Assembly: GCA_910578805.1 (NCBI GenBank)
Contig: CAJTRS010000031.1
Location: 8,908 to 22,336 of the forward strand
DNA length: 13,429 nt
Direction of reading: 5' to 3'
DNA from: an uncultured Muribaculaceae bacterium
Lineage (GTDB): Bacteria > Bacteroidota > Bacteroidia > Bacteroidales > Muribaculaceae
Below, piece by piece: positions 7,486 to 13,429 of this stretch. The notes beneath the pieces were generated by a model. The model saw only the letters and a program-made list of their open reading frames with translations. It searched no databases and had not been told where the DNA came from. The position numbers were made by a program, and so were the translations under genes. Position 1 is the first letter of the stretch, and each line of letters begins with the position of its first letter.

Positions 7486-8748
7486 TTATTCTTTGTTGAG
7501 GGTCACGGGCTTGAGCACGGTAAGCTGGGCTATCAGCGCAAGCAGCACGGCTCCGGCCATGCAGGCGAAGCCGGTGTCCATCTGGCCGTTCTCGCCCAGA
7601 CGGCCAAGGACGTTGGTGGCCAGGGCGCCGATGAACAGTCCCGACATGTTCATGATTCCGTAGGCGGTGCCGCGGGAGCGTGCCGGTACAAACTGGCACA
7701 GGATAGGCATGTTGTTGGCATCGAAAAGCCCGTAGCCGAATCCGAATGTCAGGCTCGCCGTGATGGCTGCTGTCAGCGATGTGCCGAACCCCATGAGCAC
7801 CAATGCCGGTATCATGAGGCTTAGCCCTATGGAGCTGGTGTAGATGCGGCCGCGCAGATTGCGGCGCGACCAGTTGTCGGCCATGGGGCCGCCGATCATG
7901 ACCCCTATGAATGAGGCGAATGCTATGGTGATGGTGGCTATGGGACCGGCCCACGCCATGTCTATGCCGAGACCGTCGGCAAATAGTGTCGGCAGCCAGT
8001 TCTTGGTTGCCCAGCCCGGTATTGACGAGGAGGCGAAGAAAAACAATATGGCCCAGAATGCGGCGCAGCTCAGAAGCATGCCGAGCGATGAGCCGATGGC
8101 CCGCAAGTTGTTGCGCAGCATCAGGCCGAGTGGCAGGCGCCGAACGGCCGATTGCTCTTCTGACGAATCGGGACGCTTCTCTCGAAGCAGCACAATGAGC
8201 GCTCCGGCATAGATTATGCCGGCTAACCCGAACCAGTGGAACGTCGATTGCCACGAGAGCTGTTCGGCCACGAAAGCGCCGAAACCGCCCACAGCCTGTC
8301 CCATGTAGAGCCCCGTCATGTGTATGCCTATGGCTAAACTGAGCTGTTTGCCTGTGAAATAGTCGGCTATCAGCGACAGGGCGGCCGGTATGTAGAGTGC
8401 CTCGCTTACGCCCATTGCAGCGCGCAGCCAGTATATGTCACGATAGTCGGTGGCGTAGCCCATGGCCATGGTCACGGCACTCCACACAGTCAATGACACC
8501 ACTATGAGCCACTTGCGGTTGACGCGGTCGGCCACTATGCCCGATATGGGGCTCATGAATCCGTAAATCCACATGAACGCCGCCATTATCTTGCCGAACA
8601 TTATCTTGCTCTCAAGGGCTGAGATATCGACTGCCATGGCATCGCGCATGGTCGATAGCATCTGGCGGTCCATATAATTCAGCAGGGCTACCACCCACAG
8701 AAGCCCCACCACTATCCAGGGATAGTATTTTCGATTGTAAAGTATCAT
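7486..8748 (-). CDS. nanT: MFS transporter, probable sialic acid (N-acetylneuraminate) importer
   Basis: The 420-residue protein has about 12 hydrophobic segments and the major facilitator layout of the anion:cation symporter group. The first helix ends in LNYMDRQMLS (about residues 23-32), and a loop of the MFS motif-A type is seen at GIVADRVNRKW (about 65-75). It would import free sialic acid across the inner membrane, most likely with protons. Substrate is inferred from its position 47 bases before the N-acetylneuraminate lyase; Bacteroides nan clusters also use an MFS NanT. Its start is 29 bases after the stop of the mechanosensitive channel gene, and I see no TAnnTTTG box between them, so it is probably cotranscribed or uses a promoter inside that gene. 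A hexuronate or other sugar-acid carrier is the alternative. Confidence 0.85.
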   Translation of the reverse strand: MILYNRKYYPWIVVGLLWVVALLNYMDRQMLSTMRDAMAVDISALESKIMFGKIMAAFMWIYGFMSPISGIVADRVNRKWLIVVSLTVWSAVTMAMGYATDYRDIYWLRAAMGVSEALYIPAALSLIADYFTGKQLSLAIGIHMTGLYMGQAVGGFGAFVAEQLSWQSTFHWFGLAGIIYAGALIVLLREKRPDSSEEQSAVRRLPLGLMLRNNLRAIGSSLGMLLSCAAFWAILFFFASSSIPGWATKNWLPTLFADGLGIDMAWAGPIATITIAFASFIGVMIGGPMADNWSRRNLRGRIYTSSIGLSLMIPALVLMGFGTSLTAAITASLTFGFGYGLFDANNMPILCQFVPARSRGTAYGIMNMSGLFIGALATNVLGRLGENGQMDTGFACMAGAVLLALIAQLTVLKPVTLNKE

Positions 8749-8777
8749 GGTTGTTGATCAGGTATTAAGGCGTTGGT

Positions 8778-9947
8778 TTATTGTCTGAGGTTGTTTATGT
8801 CGGTGCCTGCCGGTGTCTGGAATATCCTTAGGCCGAACTCGTGAATGGAGGCATACACATGGTCGAAGATGTCCGACTGCACATGCTCATACTCTTTCCA
8901 TTCGGTTGTCACGGTGAAGAAATAGAGCTGCAGCGGAAGGCCCGACGGGGTTGGCTCCATCTGCCTCACCATGATTGTCATGTCGCTGTTCACCCGGTGA
9001 TCATTGAGCAGATAGTTCTCTATATACGACCGCAGCAAGCCTAAGTTTACGGCGGTGTCCGGAGTGTCGGCTTCGATCCACCCTCGGGCAGCCAGAGCCT
9101 CCCTCTCGTTTCGGGTGCAGAATCTCACACTGTTGACATCGATGTATATCGGGCGCTCCACACGCCGTCCGCCGCTGTCGCGCATGGGCTGGTAATTGCG
9201 GAACGATTCCGACACTAACGAATAGGGGGGTACCGTGGTGACCGAATTGTCCCAGTTGCGCACTTTCACGGTGGTAAGCGACACATCTATCACTTCGCCG
9301 TTGGCGCCGTGTTTCTCCACCACCACCCAGTCGCCGCGCTCGAGCATATGATTGGCTGTGAGCTGCACGCTCGCCACCAATCCGAGTATTGTGTCCTTGA
9401 ACACAAGCATCAGTATGGCCGCCGAAGCGCCTATGGCTGTGAGAATAGCCACCGGCGACTTTTCTGCCAAGATGCTCACCGTAAGTATCACGCCCATTAT
9501 TATCACCACTAACTTTACGGTCTGGAACATACCCTTTATGGCATAGACCCTCAGGTTGTCACGTTTGAGAAACGCATGATACAGATTGCCTACAGTGATT
9601 GATATGATATATACCACTGTCCACAGTATGTAACATCTCGTCAATATCCCTATCCACGTCAGAGCCGTATCGCTGTGGGTGAAGAATTGCGGCAGCAGCC
9701 ACCACACCGCCATGGCGGGAGCTAACTGTGATATGGCTTTCAGAAATCGGGTGTTGAGCAGATCATCGTCCCATGTCGTACGGCTTTTGTCTATGAGTAC
9801 CTTGAGCAGGAATGCCGTTCCCTCGGTGATGAAAAATGCCGCTACCGCCACTGCGGCTATCCCCGCGAGTATGATCACCTTTGACCACACTGCGCCATAT
9901 GTCCCGGTGATATTGTGGCTGAGAAACTCGTTGATATGCTCTATCAT
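8778..9947 (-). CDS. MscS-type mechanosensitive channel, YbdG-like
   Basis: The 389-residue inner-membrane protein has about five hydrophobic segments (roughly 22-48, 71-88, 97-120, 138-161 and 166-195), followed by the soluble beta domain of MscS channels. The region after the last helix (LTANHMLERGDWVVVEKHGA, then TTVKVRNWDNSVTTVPPYSL and GGRRVERPIYID) resembles the YbdG mini-conductance subfamily, which releases small solutes under membrane tension. The frame opens at 9974, but that ATG lies inside the -7 box at 9979-9972, so I start at the ATG at 9947. It is the first of six same-strand genes with short gaps. A link to sialic acid use, such as relief of osmotic load during rapid uptake, is only inference. 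Confidence 0.88.
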   Translation of the reverse strand: MIEHINEFLSHNITGTYGAVWSKVIILAGIAAVAVAAFFITEGTAFLLKVLIDKSRTTWDDDLLNTRFLKAISQLAPAMAVWWLLPQFFTHSDTALTWIGILTRCYILWTVVYIISITVGNLYHAFLKRDNLRVYAIKGMFQTVKLVVIIMGVILTVSILAEKSPVAILTAIGASAAILMLVFKDTILGLVASVQLTANHMLERGDWVVVEKHGANGEVIDVSLTTVKVRNWDNSVTTVPPYSLVSESFRNYQPMRDSGGRRVERPIYIDVNSVRFCTRNEREALAARGWIEADTPDTAVNLGLLRSYIENYLLNDHRVNSDMTIMVRQMEPTPSGLPLQLYFFTVTTEWKEYEHVQSDIFDHVYASIHEFGLRIFQTPAGTDINNLRQ

Positions 9948-9971
9948 GACTGATACAATGAATAACGAAGT

Positions 9972-10004
9972 CAAAGATAAGAATAAGTCGAGAGCAATGC
10001 CAAA
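9972..10004 (-). promoter_or_regulatory. Proximal promoter of the channel/nan operon
   Basis: On the minus strand TTTG (10004-10001), 21 bases, then TATCTTTG (9979-9972) match the Bacteroidetes consensus exactly. Transcription would begin near 9966, about 20 bases before the ATG at 9947. This excludes the in-frame ATG at 9974 for this transcript. Confidence 0.65.
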
Positions 10005-10020
10005 TTTATTTGGACATTGC
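9994..10020. repeat. Near-perfect dyad over the proximal -33 box, candidate operator
   Basis: The left arm GCAATGCCAAAT (9994-10005) and right arm ATTTGGaCATTGC (10008-10020) form 12-bp inverted repeats around TT, with one extra A in the right arm. The dyad covers the -33 TTTG of the proximal promoter and lies downstream of the distal one. This is where a repressor or a sialic-acid-responsive regulator could act. No T-run follows it, so a terminator is less likely. Confidence 0.6.
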
Positions 10021-10047
10021 CGAGCGGAAGTATCTAAGACCGCAGGT

Positions 10048-10079
10048 CAAAGATACGTATAAGTGAGCGCAAAAGCAAA
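10048..10079 (-). promoter_or_regulatory. Distal promoter of the channel/nan operon
   Basis: On the minus strand TTTG (10079-10076), 20 bases, then TATCTTTG (10055-10048) form a second consensus promoter, 76 bases upstream of the first and with the identical -7 box. A transcript from here would carry the dyad at 9994-10020 in its leader. Confidence 0.6.
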
Positions 10080-10085
10080 ATCAAA

Positions 10086-10125
10086 TTTATATGGCGACAA
10101 AATTCATTGTGAATTGTTTTATATG
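10086..10125 (+). repeat. Short direct and inverted repeats upstream of the beta-helix gene
   Basis: TTTATATG occurs at 10086-10093 and again at 10118-10125, 32 bases apart, each soon followed by ACAA. Between them is AATTCA-ttg-TGAATT (10101-10115), a small dyad. No canonical TAnnTTTG promoter is found on the plus strand here, so these repeats mark the likely control region without proving it. Confidence 0.35.
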
Positions 10126-10129
10126 ACAA

Positions 10130-10148
10130 GGGGAAGATTTTCTTCCCC
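10130..10148 (+). promoter_or_regulatory. Leader hairpin with T-rich tail before the beta-helix gene
   Basis: GGGGAAGA (10130-10137) pairs with TCTTCCCC (10141-10148) around TTT, and TATTTTACTT follows. It ends 23 bases before the ATG at 10172. The shape is that of an intrinsic terminator, so it may act as an attenuator, or it may shield the gene from upstream read-through. It may also stabilise the mRNA 5' end. Confidence 0.45.
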
Positions 10149-10171
10149 TATTTTACTTAATCATAAATCTT

Positions 10172-12208
10172 ATGAAAACAAGAAACGTAACAGTTGTGTC
10201 CGACCCCCTGCCGGCCGGTTCCGACTTTTTTGCTCCCGACACCACTTATCTGATCCGGAGCGAGGTGTCACTTACCGGAAATATCGATTTGCCCGGTGGG
10301 GTTCAGTTGATATTCCAGGGTGGAAAAATCGTAAGTCAGTCACCCTGCACCCTCACCGGAAACAACACGGCGCTAATGGCTCCTGTCGATGTTATTTTCG
10401 GCCTGAACATATCGGTCAACGGATCGTGGAACATCGACAGGGCTTATCCGCTTTGGTTTGAGACGTCGTTTATCGGTACCCAACAAGATTTCGCCGACAG
10501 CATCAATAAAGCCATCGTGATGAAATCGAAAGGGGAAGTACAACTGCTCAAGGGCATTCATTTCATCTCCAAACCCATTATTATCCCTCAGGGAGCCCAC
10601 CTCCTCGGTGAAGATGGTGATCTTGAAAGTAATAATAAGGAAACACAGATAAAACCCATGGAGTCGTCGGCCGGAAGCGGAAAATATGCCTACAAATATA
10701 TGGTGTATATCAACTGTGACATTAATGGGGTTCCCGATCCTTATGGAAAGTCTCACCCCAAGCAGTGGGTTTCTATCAGCAATATTAAATTTAAAAATAA
10801 TGTTGATGTGTTTAAACCGGCGCGATGTATTTATTCTGTCGGTAATACGTCCTTAGACTATGTTAAATGGGCTGAATTTTTGCAGGCAATAACGTTTGCA
10901 CGGACTGCTTATTATGATATGCGCAGCATTACTAACTGTGCTTTTGATAATTATGCCGATATTACTATTCCCGATAATTTGACCGATGATGAGATTCCCG
11001 ATTATTGTGCTTTCGATTTCGGTTCGTTCGGCGATGGATTGTTGTTTTCCCACAATGGCACCGGCACCCATGGTCAGTACGCGTTGCTCTACATAAGTCA
11101 GTGTGGGGGTGGCATTATCAGCGACAATGTGCTGTGTGGCGATGTGATAGTGCGCTTCTCAAAAGCGTTGACCATAGAGAACAACCACATGGAAGGCGTG
11201 TATAGACTTGATGTTCCTCCGCAGATCAAGATAAGGCAGTCGGTGGTCAATATAACTCAGAATTTTATAGAAAAATGTTCAAAACCTTCCATTGTGGTGT
11301 ATAACGGGCCTGACACCGTGGCCGACTATGATTCCTCCATTGTGAATCTGTCAGGTAACCAGCATCTGTTTTATGCAGGCAAAAGAGAGACCGATGAAAC
11401 TCTCCAGACTAAAGAGCAGAGGCTTGAATCGATTTCCGAGGTCGATATTGCTGTTGACAGGCGCACACTGCTTAACATAAGTAATGAATATCGTTACGAT
11501 TTCTATGGAATCAGTGGCGTGAGAATCTGTGGAATAATGCTCGCCAAAGCCGACGGTTCTATGTTTGAGGAGTTCAACCGATTCTCCTATCTGTTGAGTC
11601 AGCAGTCATGTATCCTGCCCAATTATCGCGTGCAGGCCACAGCCACTGCTCATGAACTCAATGCTCCCGGCTTCAGCTCTCCGCAACCGGTGCGTCACAT
11701 TGAGTGGTTCCGGCCATCGGGCAAATATGTTTACAGTTATGAGATTTTGTGGGATTCCGGACGTGGTATTAAGAAAACCGAGGGTAATACGACACGCTTT
11801 GCAATAAACTCGGAGCAGAACCCGCTCGAACTGACACACTACGGTCAGGGAGTGCTCTTGTCGTTCAATGATGCCGGCCGGTTCCGGCGCCTGCCCGTGA
11901 AATTGATCCGTCGGAGATTGGACGACCATACTTTAGATATTGAGGAAGTGGTTGTCCCGATAATCAGTACGGCTCATTTTTACGACAACGGCATTTCGGT
12001 GTGCGGCTTCAAATGGCGTCCGTTATCGCTCAACGCCGAGTTCAGCATTGCCCATAAGTATGACACGATCGATTATGTCAACGGAAATATTCATGCCTGG
12101 ACCGATAGTGTGCCGTCGTTTTTGAATAGCCGCTGGCATACCGGCGACCTTATCTACAACACCTCTGCCGACAATAATACCAGTGCGGTCACAGTTGTTA
12201 AAAAATAG
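10172..12208 (+). CDS. Right-handed beta-helix (pectate-lyase-like, tailspike-like) protein without signal peptide
   Basis: The 678-residue product starts MKTRNVTVVSDPLPAGSDFF and has no signal peptide or membrane segment. Residues about 25-95 (TGNIDLPGGVQLIFQGGKIV, then LTGNNTALMAP, then NGSWNIDRAYPLWF) resemble the lead-in of beta-helix proteins found in Bacteroidetes and their phages. Residues about 105-145 (DFADSINKAIV, then LLKGIHFISKPIIIPQGAHLLG) match the start of a pectate-lyase-3 type helix. Residues about 200-400 contain repeated short strands with Asn ladders (TNCAFDNYADITI, ISDNVLCGDVIV, IENNHMEGV, NITQNFIEK). The end, HTGDLIYNTSADNNTSAVTVV, is phage-fibre-like. The family fits carbohydrate binding or cleavage, but I cannot name catalytic residues. 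It has a leader hairpin and its own terminator, and its middle is visibly more AT-rich than the nan operon, suggesting transfer. Exact role unknown. Confidence 0.72.
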   Translation: MKTRNVTVVSDPLPAGSDFFAPDTTYLIRSEVSLTGNIDLPGGVQLIFQGGKIVSQSPCTLTGNNTALMAPVDVIFGLNISVNGSWNIDRAYPLWFETSFIGTQQDFADSINKAIVMKSKGEVQLLKGIHFISKPIIIPQGAHLLGEDGDLESNNKETQIKPMESSAGSGKYAYKYMVYINCDINGVPDPYGKSHPKQWVSISNIKFKNNVDVFKPARCIYSVGNTSLDYVKWAEFLQAITFARTAYYDMRSITNCAFDNYADITIPDNLTDDEIPDYCAFDFGSFGDGLLFSHNGTGTHGQYALLYISQCGGGIISDNVLCGDVIVRFSKALTIENNHMEGVYRLDVPPQIKIRQSVVNITQNFIEKCSKPSIVVYNGPDTVADYDSSIVNLSGNQHLFYAGKRETDETLQTKEQRLESISEVDIAVDRRTLLNISNEYRYDFYGISGVRICGIMLAKADGSMFEEFNRFSYLLSQQSCILPNYRVQATATAHELNAPGFSSPQPVRHIEWFRPSGKYVYSYEILWDSGRGIKKTEGNTTRFAINSEQNPLELTHYGQGVLLSFNDAGRFRRLPVKLIRRRLDDHTLDIEEVVVPIISTAHFYDNGISVCGFKWRPLSLNAEFSIAHKYDTIDYVNGNIHAWTDSVPSFLNSRWHTGDLIYNTSADNNTSAVTVVKK

Positions 12209-12259
12209 ACTTATAAGCGATTGATAAAATAAACACATAGCGAAATAGTAAATTTGAGA

Positions 12260-12306
12260 AAAGCGTAGCGAATTAGCTGATAGAGCGTTCGTTACGCTTT
12301 GTTTTT
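12260..12306 (+). terminator. Intrinsic terminator after the beta-helix gene
   Basis: AAAGCGTAGCGAA (12260-12272) pairs with TTCGTTACGCTTT (12288-12300), 12 Watson-Crick pairs and one G-T, followed by GTTTTT. It lies 52 bases after the stop codon at 12208. Confidence 0.7.
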
Positions 12307-12328
12307 CTATGGGGCAGAGCCAACGAAA

Positions 12329-12399
12329 TACCACCTCGAAGCCAAACGGTGCAGAAGTTCAGTTACCACCTCGTTACTCCCGTAACGGGTGCAGACTTC
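12329..12399 (+). repeat. Two imperfect direct repeats, candidate integrase arm-type sites
   Basis: Copy 1 (12329-12360) starts TACCACCTCG and ends GGTGCAGAAGTTC. Copy 2 (12364-12399) starts TACCACCTCG and ends GGTGCAGACTTC. The centres differ, and copy 2 holds the inverted repeat CGTTAC-TCCC-GTAACG. Paired copies next to an integrase with an arm-binding domain suggest binding sites for it, by analogy with CTnDOT. Confidence 0.55.
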
Positions 12400-12429
12400 T
12401 TGCTAAAAGGTTCTGTTTCTGTGTTTTGC

Positions 12430-12439
12430 GTAGATTTGC
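12430..12439 (+). promoter_or_regulatory. GTAGATTTGC: CTnDOT-like core motif and possible integrase -7 box
   Basis: The ten bases match GTAnnTTTGC, the sequence shared by CTnDOT ends and its preferred target sites. The inner TAGATTTG also matches the Bacteroidetes -7 box and lies 57 bases before the integrase ATG. No TTTG lies at the right -33 distance, so promoter activity is unproven. Confidence 0.4.
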
Positions 12440-12485
12440 ATAGCTGTCGGTAACTCACTAATAACTAATTTTGTAACCAAAAAAA

Positions 12486-12489
12486 GGAG
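12486..12489 (+). promoter_or_regulatory. Strong Shine-Dalgarno of the integrase gene
   Basis: GGAG, inside AAAAAAAGGAGTGAGTT, lies 6 bases before the ATG at 12496 and fixes this start. The resident genes in the window lack such a site, which fits the integrase being foreign. Confidence 0.6.
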
Positions 12490-12495
12490 TGAGTT

Positions 12496-13389
12496 ATGCG
12501 TAGTACATTCAAGGTATTATTTTACGTGAAGAAAGGCAGCGAGAAGCCGAACGGCAACCTGCCTCTGATGTGCCGTATCACGGTGGACGGCGAGATTAAA
12601 CAGTTCAGTTGCAAGATGGACGTTCCCCCACGCTTGTGGGACGTGAAGAACAGCCGTGCTTCGGGCAAGAGCGTCGAAGCGCAGAGAATCAACCTTGCGG
12701 TAGATAAAATCCGTGTGGAGGTAAACCGCCGCTATCAAGAGTTAATGCAGACGGACGGTTATGTTACCGCCGCCAAACTCAAAGACGCCTATCTCGGTAT
12801 CGGCGTCAAGCAGGAAACTTTGCTGAAGCTGTTCGAGCAGCACAACGCCGAGTTCGAGAAGAAAGTCGGGCACAGCAGGGCGCAGGGTACATTTACCCGT
12901 TATCGGACGGTCTGCAACCATATTCGGGAGTTTTTGCCCCATACCTACAAGCGTGAGGATATTCCGTTAAAGGAACTTAACCTCACGTTCATCAACGATT
13001 TCGAGTATTTTTTGCGCATGGAGAAGAAATGCCGCACCAATACCGTGTGGGGCTACATGATTGCGTTGAAACACATCGTTTCGATAGCGAGGAACGACGG
13101 GCGTTTGCCCTTTAATCCCTTTGCCGGATATATCAACTCTCCCGAAAGCGTGGACAGGGGCTACCTCACCCAAACGGAGATACAGACGCTCATGGACGCA
13201 CCGATGAAGAACGCCACCCACGAACTTGTACGGGACTTGTTCGTCTTTTCGGTGTTCACGGGTTTGGCGTATTCCGACGTGAAGAATCTCACCGCCGACC
13301 GCCTGCAAACATTCTTTGACGGCAACCTTTGGATAATCACCCGAAGAAAGAAGACCAACACCGAATCGAACATCGTAATTATCCGATGA
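12496..13389 (+). CDS. CTnDOT-type tyrosine integrase, truncated before the catalytic centre (probable pseudogene)
   Basis: The 297 residues match the N-terminal three quarters of Bacteroidetes conjugative-transposon integrases, which are usually about 400 long. Residues 1-90 are the arm-binding domain (STFKVLFYVKKG at the start, then MCRITVDG). Residues about 105-205 are the SAM-like core-binding domain. Residues from about 222 begin the catalytic domain (YLTQTEIQTLM, then FTGLAYSDVKNL at 254-265 and TRRKKT at 282-287). Box I has Ala (258) where most tyrosine recombinases have Arg; Bacteroidetes members such as IntDOT also lack it. After TESNI (about 13374) the similarity stops and a TGA follows at once. 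The HxxR box, the second His/Trp and the nucleophilic Tyr are missing, and I find no continuation in the other frames of the remaining 40 bases. It probably cannot recombine DNA, though it might still bind it. Confidence 0.85.
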   Translation: MRSTFKVLFYVKKGSEKPNGNLPLMCRITVDGEIKQFSCKMDVPPRLWDVKNSRASGKSVEAQRINLAVDKIRVEVNRRYQELMQTDGYVTAAKLKDAYLGIGVKQETLLKLFEQHNAEFEKKVGHSRAQGTFTRYRTVCNHIREFLPHTYKREDIPLKELNLTFINDFEYFLRMEKKCRTNTVWGYMIALKHIVSIARNDGRLPFNPFAGYINSPESVDRGYLTQTEIQTLMDAPMKNATHELVRDLFVFSVFTGLAYSDVKNLTADRLQTFFDGNLWIITRRKKTNTESNIVIIR

Positions 13390-13429
13390 AGTAGGTATTT
13401 TTTAAGACATGTCAAGGACTTACCTTTGT

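Larger units (their letters stand above)
12307..12495. other. Integrase upstream region, candidate attachment/arm-site region
   Basis: This is non-coding DNA between the terminator and the integrase. It contains two imperfect direct repeats, a short inverted repeat CGTTAC-TCCC-GTAACG (12372-12387), the motif GTAGATTTGC (12430-12439), a second TAnnTTTG box (12466-12473) and a strong ribosome binding site. In integrating elements of this type the end of the element and the recombinase binding sites lie beside the integrase gene, so one end of the element is probably here. I cannot place the exact boundary. Confidence 0.45.

Noticed and set aside
7439..8254. In-frame upstream extension of the N-acetylneuraminate lyase (272 extra codons)
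   Set aside because: It overlaps the MFS transporter in another frame, is His/Arg/Ser-rich without domain features, and the lyase family starts at MEFEKIQG.
9948..9974. Start of the mechanosensitive channel at the upstream ATG (9974)
   Set aside because: This ATG lies inside the TATCTTTG box of a consensus promoter, so a transcript from that promoter would not contain it.
12466..12473. TAATTTTG as the integrase promoter
   Set aside because: It fits the -7 pattern, but no TTTG lies 19-21 bases upstream (nearest is 27 away). It was noted inside the region entry and not called separately.
12967..13415. Minus-strand frames opposite the integrase
   Set aside because: They are antisense shadows. 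The plus strand carries a clear integrase with its own Shine-Dalgarno.

Overview
The window looks like gut Bacteroidales DNA, most likely Muribaculaceae or a close relative. Several promoters fit the Bacteroidetes pattern (TTTG, about 20 bases, TAnnTTTG). Most resident genes lack a Shine-Dalgarno sequence. Sialic acid is broken down by the Bacteroides-type route, and the right edge carries a CTnDOT-family integrase. The family-level placement is inference.

Layout. At the left edge is the 5' end of an unrecognised minus-strand gene (1-276). It is divergent from birA (444-1205, biotin protein ligase). A 225-base intergenic region follows. It holds a canonical plus-strand promoter with a run of ten G in its spacer, a strong dyad, and two further hairpins that could form a small RNA or a terminator for the opposite strand. 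From 9947 down to 1431 there are six tightly spaced minus-strand genes, in transcription order: a YbdG-like mechanosensitive channel, an MFS transporter, N-acetylneuraminate lyase, N-acylglucosamine 2-epimerase, a 1033-residue exported protein joining an SGNH esterase, a sialate O-acetylesterase and a NanM-like kelch propeller, and a creatininase-family amidohydrolase. The last two junctions overlap (ATGA and ATGAGTAA), which suggests translational coupling. Two canonical promoters in tandem, with a near-perfect dyad over the -33 box of the nearer one, precede the channel gene.

How the genes work together. The fusion protein would remove O-acetyl groups from sialic acid and speed interconversion of its anomers in the periplasm. 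The MFS protein would import it, the lyase would split it into ManNAc and pyruvate, and the epimerase would turn ManNAc into GlcNAc. No kinase is present, so phosphorylation must be encoded elsewhere. The creatininase-like enzyme is the unexplained member.

Right part. A plus-strand gene (10172-12208) encodes a right-handed beta-helix, tailspike-like protein with no signal peptide, followed by a terminator. Next comes an integrase-upstream region with imperfect direct repeats, a GTAnnTTTGC motif like the CTnDOT core site, and a strong Shine-Dalgarno. The integrase (12496-13389) keeps its arm-binding and core-binding domains but breaks off before most of its catalytic residues, so the element is probably decayed or interrupted here. 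No tRNA, rRNA or CRISPR was seen.
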